Part shown: piece by piece, positions 48,922 through 59,829 of the stretch
Layout: every line of letters starts with the position of its first letter
Numbering within the stretch: position 1 is the first letter of the stretch
Assembly: GCF_026151205.1 (NCBI RefSeq)
Contig: NC_087076.1
Span: 939,692 to 1,003,691 of the forward strand
Direction of reading: 5' to 3'
From: Bolinopsis microptera
Taxonomy: Eukaryota > Ctenophora > Tentaculata > Lobata > Bolinopsidae
Length of the DNA: 64,000 bases
Program-made: the position numbers and the translations under genes
Notes under the pieces: generated by a model
The model's database searches: none
Told to the model about the DNA's origin: nothing
The model's input: the letters and a program-made list of their open reading frames with translations, nothing else

Positions 48922-50655
48922 TCACCCCTGAGGTGCTGTCATCATTTGACTGAAGTCCTGCAGATCTGCCATACTGACAGGTTTAACGTTATACTCATCA
49001 CATACTTCCCACTGGCATTGTATCCCTACATACAGTGCTGACAAGTGCGCTGCTTCTGCTTCTGTCTTTACCAGCTCCAGCGCTTTCTTGAAACACTCCA
49101 GAGCTTCAGGGTACATCTGCTTCTGAATGTAGATCATACCCAGGTTCTCCAGAACAAAGTCACACTTCGAGTCTGCTTCGTGGGCCTCGTTCAGTAGAAC
49201 TAAAGCTGAGTCGAAGTTGTTTTCGGCCATCATTTTCAAAGTAGCAACATGAGCTTTGTAAGTAACATTGCCAGGTTCAAGTCGTTGAGCCTCTAAGAAC
49301 TTCTCCTCTGCAGCAGAAAATTGGCGCTGATCCTGCAGTACCTGCCCATAGAGAGCAAAGACATCAGAAACATCAGCAAACCTCTCCACCATCTTCCCCA
49401 GGTTCTTAAACACCTGATCCAGGAGACTGGGGGTCATGGTGCGCGCCATCTGGTACTGTCCATATACCAGCTGGGTCCAGGGGGCCGGGAACTCATCATC
49501 TAACTCTATACACTTCTCCAAGTCCTTGATAGCATTAGCCAGATCCTCAATACTGAGGTAACATTGAGCTCGGTGAAGGTAGGGGTCAGGGTGGTCCTCA
49601 TCTGTCTGCACTGCAGTGTTATAGTCAGCTAGTGCTCGCAGTTTGTCCCCCTTTGCTTGGTACACTTCTCCACGGTGGATGTGGGCCTGGATCTTCAGCC
49701 TCATGTAGCTTTTAGGGTCCATTATCACTGCATCAAAGTTCTGTATGGCAGTCTTATGGTCTGCCATTACCCACGAGAATATTCCACGGAGACATCTGAG
49801 CTGATTTAAGAACTTTACGGGTTCCTCCTTCAAAGCTTTATCTAATTTAGAGGGAACTACGTCGTAGTCTCGCTTCTCAAGATCTGCTAATATCTCAATG
49901 TAGAGCTTGTCCCCCGTATTGTCAAGTGATTCAGGAGTGACTGTAGAGTGGAAGTCTCGCATGTGTATGTTGTCCAGGGCTGACTTGATCACAGTGTGAG
50001 ACGGTAGTCTGGGTTTCCTGGACAACATCAACTTCTTAGCTTGTTCATCACCATACGCTTTCAGGACACGATCACTTGTTGCCATGTAACCAGCTTTCAT
50101 AGACTTTTCAGGGCCCTCAATCAGACAGACAGCCGTCCAATCTTTTATTGAGGACTCGTATTTATTTAGCTTCTCATATGCCGTGGCTCGTCGCTGAATT
50201 GCTTTGATGTATTTCTGGTTAAGGTCGAGAGCTAGGCTACAATACTTCACCACTTCCTCGTACTTGCCTAGCTTCTCTGAAGCAGCTGCCATGTTCTGGT
50301 AACAGTGGGATTTCTCCACTGGGTTAGCTTCCGGGTACAGGTCTATAGCCTCCAGGTAGCACGCGATGGCATCGTCAAACTCTGATTTCTTGAAGAAGGC
50401 GTTACCTGCCCCCTTCCTCTTATCAGCCTGCTCCAAAGCAGTGAGCTCAGGTTCTTCTTCTACCTTATCCACTGACTTTGGGGCATCTGTTTCTTCTGTT
50501 GGTGTTTCTGCAGACTTTTCCTCAGAGCTCTCCCCACTGGACATATAGTAAATAGCGCCACCTAACGCTAGTGCTGTTCCTGCAGCTGCAACACCCAACA
50601 CTATCTTAGTTTTGGTGTCCGTCAAGTCCACATTGTAAAGCTTGCTCCCTACCAT
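48922..50655 (-). CDS. TOMM70: TOM70, mitochondrial import receptor (single exon)
   Basis: 577 residues, the usual TOM70 length. Residues about 17-38 form a single N-terminal membrane anchor (KIVLGVAAAGTALALGGAIY) for the mitochondrial outer membrane. An acidic linker follows, then a cytosolic array of tetratricopeptide repeats: the N-terminal group (GNAFFKKSEFDDAIACYLEA) that binds Hsp70/Hsp90 tails, and C-terminal groups (HRGEVYQAKGDKLRALADYN; LENLGMIYIQKQMYPEALEC) that bind precursor proteins. No intron is present, unlike most animal TOM70 genes. The start is the first ATG before the anchor. A CRE array lies about 280-360 nt upstream. Confidence 0.95.
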   Translation of the reverse strand: MVGSKLYNVDLTDTKTKIVLGVAAAGTALALGGAIYYMSSGESSEEKSAETPTEETDAPKSVDKVEEEPELTALEQADKRKGAGNAFFKKSEFDDAIACYLEAIDLYPEANPVEKSHCYQNMAAASEKLGKYEEVVKYCSLALDLNQKYIKAIQRRATAYEKLNKYESSIKDWTAVCLIEGPEKSMKAGYMATSDRVLKAYGDEQAKKLMLSRKPRLPSHTVIKSALDNIHMRDFHSTVTPESLDNTGDKLYIEILADLEKRDYDVVPSKLDKALKEEPVKFLNQLRCLRGIFSWVMADHKTAIQNFDAVIMDPKSYMRLKIQAHIHRGEVYQAKGDKLRALADYNTAVQTDEDHPDPYLHRAQCYLSIEDLANAIKDLEKCIELDDEFPAPWTQLVYGQYQMARTMTPSLLDQVFKNLGKMVERFADVSDVFALYGQVLQDQRQFSAAEEKFLEAQRLEPGNVTYKAHVATLKMMAENNFDSALVLLNEAHEADSKCDFVLENLGMIYIQKQMYPEALECFKKALELVKTEAEAAHLSALYVGIQCQWEVCDEYNVKPVSMADLQDFSQMMTAPQG

Positions 50656-50679
50656 CTCCGCTACCTGCAGTTGTGGTAT

Positions 50680-50790
50680 TAGTAACTTTAGTAAACTAAG
50701 TAACCTTAGTAACTTTAGCTTAGTAACCTTAGTAACCTTAGTAACCTTAACTTAGTAACCTCAGTAACCACTACCTGCAGTTGAGCTGCA
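50680..50790. repeat. AGTAACCTT repeats 5' of TOM70
   Basis: About eight AGTAACCTTA-like units just upstream of the TOM70 start, related to those in the array at 52106-53130. Confidence 0.8.
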
Positions 50791-50932
50791 ATAGTGATCT
50801 TAGTAAACATTAAATTATTATATTAGATCTATATTTTAGAACTTTATAAGATTTTAGATAATATGTGTCCCATAAATGCAGCACTGATTAGCTCTCTGGG
50901 ATGTTTATTAAACTATTGGAGAGCTACTCCTT

Positions 50933-51018
50933 ATGACGTCACTACTCCTTGTGACGTCACTACTCCTGGTGACGTCACTACTCCTGGTGACGTCACTACT
51001 CCTGGTGACGTCACTACA
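50933..51018. promoter_or_regulatory. five tandem CRE palindromes upstream of TOM70
   Basis: TGACGTCA occurs five times at 18-nt spacing in units CTACTCCTGGTGACGTCA, bounded by a 44-nt direct repeat (50883 and 51026, GATTAGCTCTCTGGGATG). It lies 280-360 nt upstream of the TOM70 ATG and about 900 nt from the divergent gene at 51939, so it may serve TOM70. Confidence 0.65.
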
Positions 51019-51069
51019 TTTGCAGGACTGATTAGCTCTCTGGGATGTTTATTAAACTATTGGAGAGCT

Positions 51070-51938
51070 AGATTTGCATTGTTATTATATATGAAATTGT
51101 TAGAGTGACTCGAATCTCAGAATCTGTATGTTTTTAAAAGTTTACCTCAGTCTCGGATCACTCCTCAACTTAATATGGGTGACTACTTGAGTCACTAGAG
51201 TCTAGAGGAGACGTTGTTTTTGTTTTACATTTCCACATATTTTATTAAATAGAATTGTAGCTGTACGTGACGATTTCTTCATGAGGAAACAATTTCCGGG
51301 TGAATCCTTATCATATATTAGATTTCCCGATGATAAACCAGATAACTAGATAAGGTATGGACATCAAAGTTATCTCTTATTTTCTTGATAACACTAAATA
51401 TTTGATAATTTTTTGCCGAAAAACGATATCAACCCGCTGATTGAACGAAGCTAGATGCTTAATTGAGTTACCTTAAAAGGGGGACTACCAAATCATCTGC
51501 AATTCTGCAAACACTTTTTGATGGATAATTTTCAAAATATCCTCAATTAGTTTAGGCGAGGATCTTGATCTTTTGATTATACTAAAATGTCCAGAATTGA
51601 GCTAAAATGAACTCAATTCGTGAACAATTTAGTCATTTAGTAATGGCTTGGTTCTTTTAAGCACAGTACATATAATTGCTTAATGTCGCTTGGTCCTTAA
51701 TTCGTTCACAGATTTGTAAACTTTTCGTTCGTTGTATTCGAGCAAGCCTTACATATTTTTGTGAATAAAAGTGCACCCCATATCACATGGGCCATGTATA
51801 AAAGTATTCACATTATTGTCGTTTATTATTGTCGTTTATTATTGTCATTTGTTATTGTCATTTGTTATTGTCGTTTATTATTGTCGTATATTAAGTTAAT
51901 GAAAGTATCTACTGTCAGCACTGTTTACAGAGAGAACC
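51070..51938. other. AT-rich spacer between divergent genes
   Basis: No gene recognised; probably promoter and 5' UTR of the gene at 51939. A TTATTGTCGTTTATTATTGT repeat lies at about 51815-51890. Confidence 0.5.
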
Positions 51939-54900
51939 ATGAAAGCTGTGCTACTGTCAGCACTAGTTGTACTAGTCTACTCTACCCCACCACAGCGACC
52001 ACCAGTCCCCAGATGTGCTACTGTAAAGAGAGAAGCTGGGCTGACTGAAGGTTTTCCAATAAACGTGGCCCATCGGCTGCACAGCCTCACTCTAGAGGAT
52101 CTCCGGTTAGTTAATACTTAGTAGCCACATTCTTACTCTTAGTAACCTTAGTAACCTTAGTTACTTAGTAGCCACATTCTCACTCTTAGTAACCTTAGTA
52201 ACCTTAGTTACTTAGTAGCCACATTCTTACTCTTAGTAACCTTAGTAACCTTAGTTACTTAGTAGCCACATTCTCACTCTCAGTAACCTTAGTAACCTTA
52301 GTTACTTAGTAGCCACATTCTCACTCTTAGTAACCTTAGTAACCTTAGTTACTTAGTAGCCACATTCTCACTCTTAGTAACCTTAGTAACCTTAGTTACT
52401 TAGTAGCCACATTCTCACTCTTAGTAACCTTAGTAACCTTAGTTACTTAGTAGCCACATTCTCACTCTTAGTAACCTTAGTAACCTTAGTTACTTAGTAG
52501 CCACATTCTCACTCTCAGTAACCTTAGTAACCTTAGTTACTTAGTAGCCACATTCTCACTCTTAGTAACCTTAGTAACCTTAGTTACTTAGTAGCCACAT
52601 TCTCACTCTCAGTAACCTTAGTAACCTTAGTTACTTAGTAGCCACATTCTCACTCTCAGTAACCTTAGTAACCTTAGTTACTTAGTAGCCACATTCTCAC
52701 TCTTAGTAACCTTAGTAACCTTAGTTACTTAGTAGCCACATTCTCACTCTTAGTAACCTTAGTAACCTTAGTTACTTAGTAGCCACATTCTCACTCTCAG
52801 TAACCTTAGTAACCTTAGTTACTTAGTAGCCACATTCTCACTCTTAGTAACCTTAGTAACCTTAGTTACTTAGTAGCCACATTCTCACTCTCAGTAACCT
52901 TAGTAACCTTAGTTACTTAGTAGCCACATTCTCACTCTCAGTAACCTTAGTAACCTTAGTTACTTAGTAGCCACATTCTCACTCTTAGTAACCTTAGTAA
53001 CCTTAGTTACTTAGTAGCCACATTCTCACTCTTAGTAACCTTAGTAACCTTAGTTACTTAGTAGCCACATTCTCACTCTTAGTAACCTTAGTAACCTTAG
53101 TTACTTAGTAGCCACATTCTCACTCTTAGTAACATTCGTAGCCACATTCTTGGTTCTGATTTAGAGTTTCATAATAGAAAACAATTTGTAAAACGATTTA
53201 TTTCTGGAGATGGTTAAAATAAAATTTAAGTTTATTACAAAAGGTACTACTTCAACTCGAAAGCACCTGTGGACAATGGAATTCCAACAGTTAACTTCAA
53301 CCTGACTAAGAACGCTCCAAGGGTGGTTCCCAACGCTCCCCTCTTTGGATTTGACACTGACTTTGGAACACAGGCCATGAGACATCTTGATCAGGTTTGT
53401 TAAAGCTCTTAAACTCAGTTAACTAGCTACAGACATTAACAAGCAGATTGAAAGCAGATAACAAGCTGCAGATAACTTTCTTCTTAACTACTCCTAACCA
53501 ATATACAGGTGCTCCGCAACATGGACAAGCAGATAACAAGCAGATAACTTCCCTCCTAACTTCTCCTAACCAATATACAGGTGCTCCGCAACATGGACAA
53601 GCTAAACTTTGGTATAACAAACTACAGTGTCCTGGAGAAAGTGGCCCACGTTATGCACATGGCAGAGCTCTGGAACCAAGCCAAGAAATACTACGAGATA
53701 ATGGAGGAGAAGTCCCCCTCCGAGGAGCTGTGCGGGTGTGTTAATGATGTGGCTGAGAACGGTGTCCTGTCCGAGTTGGAGCTGCTCGCCCTCAAGATCA
53801 AGTATCCTGGCTTAACGTCCGGTCAGTAGGTTTAGGTTTCTATTGGGGGGGGGGGGGGGGGGGGGGACAAAAGGAAATCGCGGCATGTACGAAATCGTGA
53901 TTTTTACCATTATTTGCGACGAATTTTGGCCAAAATAATTGCGAAATCCTTTTGTCCCTGATTGGGGAGGGGGGCTCACCCCCCTCCTCTATTTCGAGTA
54001 ACATGACCAGAATATACCTAGGTTTCACAACCTCCTTTACAAGCACTAAACATACTCTTATTTACAGGAAGAGCAGACCTGCCCTACGGACTACCTCCTC
54101 ATTCCAAAGAAGGAGTATCTAGTAAGCAGCTGTTTTATATTTAATTAACTATTAATATTAAAATCGTTATCAATACTGAAATCCTGCACATATCTCATAC
54201 CTACACTACATTTTCCAGAAGTATAGGATCTTTTGAGAACGCCTCAAGAAAAATAAGCTAAAATCAAAAAAACAAAAATATAAATTTACAGTTCAAACGA
54301 ATTTTTACAGTTTTATGAAATATCTGAAATTTCATGAAACTTTTTTCAATTCGTTATTCTCACATTTAATTATTATATTCTTCCTGCCTGCAATTAAGCA
54401 CTTTGAACTGTACAGTTCTCAAACCAAATATATTTAACAAATTTTTAGGACCATAAATAAGTTTTCTAATTCAGATAATTACCAAAATCTCCTTTCAGTG
54501 CAGCTAGACGAGCGCAGAAAAGCTTACGAAATTTCTTACACACTAAAAACAGACGCTGAGACCAGGTCACCAATATTTCAAAAACATCTGAGAAAGTTTG
54601 ATTTTGAGGGGGACGAGGACGAGGTTCTAGCAAGGTATGTTGCACAATATATCACATTATATAATATATATCAGTCACATTGCTACACAATATTTGCTAC
54701 CAGTTAGAAACACGTGCGGAGTCTATTAGAAATACCACTGTTCACAGGGGGTGTAGTGTGCAGTTAAATACCACTGTTCACAGGGGGTGTAGTGTGCAGT
54801 TAAATACCACTGTTCACAGGGGGTGTAGTGTGCAGTTAAATACCACTGTTCACACAGGGGGGGGTGTAGTGTGCAGTTAAATACCACTGTTCACAGGGGG

Positions 54901-55592
54901 TGTAGTGTGCAGTTAAATACCACTGTTCACAGGGGGTGTAGTGTGCAGTTAAATACCACTGTTCACAGGGGGTGTAGTGTGCAGTTAAATACCACTGTTC
55001 ACAGGGGGTGTAGTGTGCAGTTAAATACCACTGTTCACAGGGGGTGTAGTGTGCAGTTAAATACCACTGTTCACAGGGGGTGTAGTGTGCAGTTAAATAC
55101 CACTGTTCACAGGGGGTGTAGTGTGCAGTTAAATACCACTGTTCACAGGGGGTGTAGTGTGCAGTTAAATACCACTGTTCACAGGGGGTGTAGTGTGCAG
55201 TTAAATACCACTGTTCACAGGGGGTGTAGTGTGCAGTTAAATACCACTGTTCACAGGGGGTGTAGTGTGCAGTTAAATACCACTGTTCTGAGTATGTTAA
55301 AACCTGATACTAAATTAACACAGGGCAATGGAAGAGCTACAGGACGGTGACCAGGGACTAGATACACACCTGGACAGTGAAGATGGTTGGGCGTCATGGA
55401 GACAAGGTGCTCAATATCAAAATAAAAACTGTGTACAGTTTATTACATACCTCAAAATAAAAGAATGCTTTTTACAATTTAAAAATTCAAATCCAGCTTC
55501 ATTCATTCTGATCATCTGCAGGATTCAAGGGAATGGATGACCATGGAAACTTCGAGTTTGCAATGTTCATCTACTGCAAGTTAAACCAGTGA
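51939..55592 (+). CDS. secreted 300-residue protein, weak EF-hand-like, seven exons
   Basis: Exons 51939-52105, 53244-53394, 53581-53821, 54068-54121, 54499-54634, 55324-55406 and 55522-55592 (stop TGA). All six junctions keep frame with consensus sites. Residues 1-16 (MKAVLLSALVVLVYST) are a signal peptide. The body is helical and charged. About residues 162-173 read DVAENGVLSELE, a 12-residue loop with the D, N, G, L and E positions of an EF-hand but Ala at the third position. The C-terminus FKGMDDHGNFEFAMFIYCK resembles a second, shortened EF loop. A calcium-binding secretory-pathway protein is possible; I recognise no family. Introns 1 and 5 are minisatellites. Confidence 0.75.
52106..53135. 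repeat. 47-nt minisatellite filling intron 1, starting at the donor
   Basis: About 22 units containing TTAGTTACTTAGTAGCCACA and TTCTCACTCTTAGTAACC. The array starts at the donor CTCCG|GTTAGT of exon 1 and fills nearly the entire intron. Each unit repeats TTAGTTACTTAG, close to the donor region GTTAGTTAATACTTAG. Confidence 0.96.
53485..53600. repeat. duplicated 3' splice site before exon 3 of the secreted-protein gene
   Basis: CTAACCAATATACAG|GTGCTCCGCAACATGGACAAGC-type sequence occurs twice, about 72 nt apart (acceptors ending at 53508 and 53580). Only the second continues into the exon; the first runs into AGATAACAAGCAGATAAC. Confidence 0.92.
53845..53866 (+). repeat. run of 22 G
   Basis: Homopolymer about 24 nt behind the donor of exon 3 (TCCG|GTCAGT). 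Confidence 0.9.
54735..55288. repeat. 36-nt minisatellite in intron 5, ends just before exon 6
   Basis: About 15 units of AATACCACTGTTCACAGGGG plus TGTAGTGTGCAGTTA. Each has an acceptor-like TTCACAG|GG that resembles the real acceptor AACACAG|GGCAATG at 55323, about 35 nt beyond the array. Confidence 0.96.
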
Positions 55593-55611
55593 AACGGAAC
55601 TTAACAGAGCA

Positions 55612-55617
55612 AATAAA
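55612..55617 (+). terminator. polyadenylation signal of the secreted-protein gene
   Basis: AATAAA 20 nt after the stop. Confidence 0.6.
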
Positions 55618-55619
55618 AG

Positions 55620-56074
55620 ACTACGAAATGGACAAAACACAATTGTTACCGTTAAAGGAATTATCATTTAAAAAAGACAAATCAGTGATAGTAGTAGCTT
55701 AGTGATCAATATTCAATAAGTTTCTTTCTTGTGATTGATAGGAGCTGAACAGCTAGATTATCGAATATAATATAAAGTACTGCCAAGTTCATAGATATAA
55801 AAGACCTAAATTATACAATTCAAAATGTATATAATATAACAAATAATTTTAGATTAATCTGACCAGATTGCAAAAAACAGTTTATTGACTTTTACTTCTC
55901 GAAAACTAGAAATCATTTTACAAAGTGTGAAATTTTGCAAAATTTAAATTTAATAAGTGAACATCATTTAAAAAACTATGTATCAGTTGATCTGTTTCTA
56001 CATGAAGTACTAAAGAACAGTTTCAACGATAAAGATGCAAATAACAATTTAAAGGAAGAACATTGAGTCTGAGA
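55620..56074. other. short convergent spacer
   Basis: AT-rich region between the convergent secreted-protein and zinc-finger genes; no feature recognised apart from 3' UTR sequence. Confidence 0.5.
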
Positions 56075-58147
56075 TCATGATTGGTCATCAACTATTACCA
56101 CCTTTAGTTCAGCCTCAATTTCAGGCTGCTCAAGTTCACTTAGTGCTTGAGGTAGGGGTGTACCCACCCCTACTTGAGGAGCAATGCTCTCCTCCTCATA
56201 ATCCACCATTTCCTCCTTTACCTTGTCCAGCAGCTCTCCTACCTTGTTCTCTTTAACAGGTACTATAGGCTCACCAGTACACAGATAAGTTTTGTGAACA
56301 GAGCACTTAGCAGCGCTAGGGAAGGTAGTCCCGCACTTCTCACATGTCACTTCAGTAGGATCTACATACTTGCAGAACTTAGCATGGTGCAGCACGTCCG
56401 CCATCCTGTAGAACTTCTCCCCACAGGCCCCGCAGTTCAGCTTCCTGTCCTTCTTGGGGCACTGGTGCTCCTTGTAGAGCGTGTGGTTCCCGAATGTAAC
56501 TGTGCAGGCTCTGCATCTAGTCGTCCTGACTACGTGCTTCTCTTTGTTGTGCCGGGTCAGCTCGAGTGAGGTGCTGAAAACTGCCCCGCACTTCTCCTGC
56601 TCCTCACATGACTTGTTCTGGTCACGTGACATGTTCTGGTCACGTGATTTGTTCTGGTCACACTTGTAGGGGAAGGAGTCCCCGTGGGAGATCCTCATGT
56701 GATTGTTCTTGTGACCCGGCTGTCTGAACATCTGAGGACAGTACAGACAACTGTAGTGCTTCTCACCTGTGTGAGTGAAAGTGTGGAGTAGCAACTGGCG
56801 GGAGTTCCTGAAGCACTTCACGCAGAACTTGCATCTGAAGGGCTTGTTGGTTTTATGTTGCTCCACACAGTGTGTTTTCAGCTCGTTCATTGTCATGAAG
56901 GTAAGTCCACAGTAAATACACGGGTATGCACCAGTGTGGTCGGTTAAACCCAAGTCTTGGTATGTTGTTGTAGCTGGGAAGTCAACAGGTTCCTGTTTTG
57001 GAGCTTTCATGTGAGAAGCAGTAGGTGAACTGGGGGCGCGCTTGGTTCCCACTGGAGAAGTGGGTAAAGTGGTGGGTTTGGGAACATTCTTACTGACTGG
57101 TCTTGTACTGGAGACATCAGAGCGGGGACTTGTTGTTGAGTGTTTGCTTTCACCTGGGACAAATAGTTTATAACTTGTAGTTTTAGTTTTATAAGTAACA
57201 GTAAAGCTAAAGATAACTTTAAAATGACTGAATAACGATAGGTACCTGATATGGAGTCACTTCTCTTGTTGCTTCCTCCAGTAGAACCTGGGATTACCAT
57301 AAAGTTTATCATTTATTAAAAAGATAATGATCATTATTATTCACTATTTGATACACAATTCTATCACTGAACATGTATACACACTTCAAATATTTTCTAA
57401 ATATCATCCTTACCTAGCCCAAGCTTTTCATTTTTCTTTGTAGTGTAACCCGGCACTGGAATTCAAGTAATTAGGTTACACAAGTTTAAACCTTCACTCA
57501 CTGATGGTGAACATGAAATGTAGGAAATATGACACGAAATGATAATCTTTAAAAAAATAAAAAACACGAAAGCTAGTTTGCATTGATACAATGATGAATA
57601 CAACTAATGATGAATCAAGACAATAGGAAAGTAGTTCACGTAATTTAAATATAAATATCAAATACTAGCTTAAATACCTTGTTTGGTAGTTTTTTGAGTA
57701 TTTCTCTTAGAATTTCCCCTCTCGTGCACTGAAAGTAATATAATGATGGGTATGGTCAAAATAACTCATTAGATTCAACAACATTTTATAAACACCCAGA
57801 TGTATTTGGAATAGTCACTACCTACAAGTCTAACTATAAAAGTCTATAAAAACAGCATGTTACAAACCTAAAATCTCTCTATAATCTGGTTTTGGATAAA
57901 AGCGTTCAATTTTAGCCAAACAGTCGGCATCCAGACCGCTCCCAAGAGTGTTATACACAGAAACTTTCTGCTGCAAAGATTTACACAGGACTGGTTTCTT
58001 TGTCTTAGCATCTGATTCCAAGGTTAAAGCAAAGTCGTTTTCACCGAAGAAGATAACGGTATCTGGATCAATGGACTCAGGAAATCCCCATGTAGTAGTG
58101 ATTTCTATCTCTTTATCAATCCTAGGGCAATCGTCCACCTCAACCAT
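56075..58147 (-). CDS. C2H2 zinc-finger protein, five exons, 497 residues
   Basis: Exons 58147-57868, 57728-57678, 57455-57414, 57287-57246 and 57153-56075. Every intron is phase 1 (each exon leaves one G), and all junctions keep frame. The N-terminal exon (93 residues) is an acidic globular segment with WGFPESIDPDTVIFFGEND that I cannot assign. Exons 2-4 are tiny, basic and Ser/Thr-rich, possibly optional linkers since skipping any keeps frame. The last exon carries C2H2 fingers: CIYCGLTF...H...H, CKFCVKCF...H...H, CLYCPQMF...H...H, CRACTVTF and others less regular, with one TGEKHYSC linker. A repeated DQNxSRDQNKS insert breaks one finger. Nuclear DNA-binding role inferred. Confidence 0.82.
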
Positions 58148-58487
58148 GAGCCTTAGTGTAACAAATGTTAATATAACTGTTCAAAAAATATACAAATCTT
58201 TATCCTGGATATCAACAACATTAAAGTTCTATTTTATGAAGAATTTCCCAAATTGTTAAGAAACAAAATTTCCTAAACTATATTTGTTACTTAAATTTAA
58301 ACAGATTTCCTTCTAAATTAACCAAAATAAAGATGATATTCTACATTTCAAACAATTATTACATTCAAACCATGTCATGAAATCTTGTAAAAAACAAATG
58401 TATGCTAAAATTGAGTACAAAAACAAAACTTGCTATAGAATAGTCTAAAAAATGTACAGTGAATTTGAGAATAAGCTTATCATTATC

Positions 58488-59825
58488 TTATGTGCAGCTC
58501 ATAGCTAACTGATTGTTATCCGATCCATCGAGTTTAAAAGCTTTGATTTCAGTACTCTTGTAATGAACAATAAGTTCAAAATTTCTAACTTCAACGTCAC
58601 AATTTGCAGCAAAAAGGTTTACATCGAGCATTGAAGTAGAATTCAGCTCCTGATTCAGTATTCTTAGTAACTCATCTTCACGATAAAAGGAAGCCGAGTA
58701 TTCTTGATCTGACATTCCACGACTTTTAACTGCCATGTGAAATGATGAACCTGGCTGTTGGTTATTGTCAAGGTAAATGTAAACACGGGGTGGAGTTTCC
58801 ATCGGGCACTTGTAAGAAACTTTAACACAGATGTAAACAATCTCGAAACAGTTAGACTGTTTTATTTTACTATTTTCATTTTCATCGAGAGAACTATTCA
58901 CCATCTGAAGAGTTTTCTCTTTGTTTATCTCAAAATTTTGAATAGATGCCATGAGACTTTTTACTGTGCTATGTAAATCAATCCATTTGCGATCAGCGAT
59001 GTAAATATCAGCACCATTATGGTCTGTACCACAGGATACCATCTCTTGAGTAGCGTTCCTTTCTAATGATATCTCACAAGAGACATTTCTCCATGATTTG
59101 ATAGCTGGGATGGGCTCAATAAGTGAGCATTGTCTTGGTGAGAAGGGGACCAAATCATGTCTATTACTTGTGAGCTCAAGAAGTGAAACACGCGAGTCTC
59201 CATCATATGTTACATAAGAAGAGGGTAACATCTCCAAAAAGTTATCAAACAACACTTTTCTAGAGCTTTCTTCGATATCAAGAACTGTGTTAATCAACCC
59301 AAGTCGCTTTGACTTATTGATGTTGGACAGAAAAGACCCACCGACATGGGTTTTGATATTGCTTTTTATTCCATCATCATCAAGCAGTCTATGAATGTGC
59401 AGTAAAACTTGCTTCAGGACTGAAACAAAGTTTACTGATGAGCAACCCAGTAGGAGGCCAGCTTTTCTCCAAATGTGTGAACAAATAGCGATTTTAATTG
59501 AGAGCACTCTCCAATCTACAGATGGAGCAGTTGAAAATGCTTCAATAGCGTCCATCTCGGCTTTGTCAAAGTTTCTTCTTGCTTCCTCAAAGTCATTCGA
59601 ATGAAACATTTGAACTCCAGACCTCAAAAGGAAAGTAGCAGACCGAAGCTTTTGAAGTTTTAGGTCTTCTAGATCCTTTGAAATAGCACCAATTTTGCTT
59701 TCAAATATAGTGAGAAGTTGCTCATTTGTGTAATCTCCTTTTTCTAGATTCTTACAAAAGTAATACCGTATTATTTGAAATCCTGACCTTACTCCAACAG
59801 CAACAAGTGATGACATATCGTTCAA
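58488..59825 (-). CDS. single-exon 445-residue protein, unrecognised
   Basis: An intact frame from ATG 59825. The N-terminal half is predicted helical (QLLTIFESKIGAISKDLEDL; HSNDFEEARRNFDKAEMDAI), the second half looks like beta-rich sequence (FEIVYICVKVSYKCPMETPP; FELIVHYKSTEIKAFKLDG). No signal peptide or membrane segment. Codon use and length support a real gene, and AATAAA-like signals are present downstream. No family recognised. The ATG is close to a possible acceptor upstream, so a 5' non-coding exon may exist. Confidence 0.65.
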   Translation of the reverse strand: MNDMSSLVAVGVRSGFQIIRYYFCKNLEKGDYTNEQLLTIFESKIGAISKDLEDLKLQKLRSATFLLRSGVQMFHSNDFEEARRNFDKAEMDAIEAFSTAPSVDWRVLSIKIAICSHIWRKAGLLLGCSSVNFVSVLKQVLLHIHRLLDDDGIKSNIKTHVGGSFLSNINKSKRLGLINTVLDIEESSRKVLFDNFLEMLPSSYVTYDGDSRVSLLELTSNRHDLVPFSPRQCSLIEPIPAIKSWRNVSCEISLERNATQEMVSCGTDHNGADIYIADRKWIDLHSTVKSLMASIQNFEINKEKTLQMVNSSLDENENSKIKQSNCFEIVYICVKVSYKCPMETPPRVYIYLDNNQQPGSSFHMAVKSRGMSDQEYSASFYREDELLRILNQELNSTSMLDVNLFAANCDVEVRNFELIVHYKSTEIKAFKLDGSDNNQLAMSCT

Positions 59826-59829
59826 GTAC

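Noticed and set aside
54680..55350. ORFs of repeated TTVHRGCSVQLN
   Set aside because: Translation of the 36-nt minisatellite in intron 5; flanking exons join without it.
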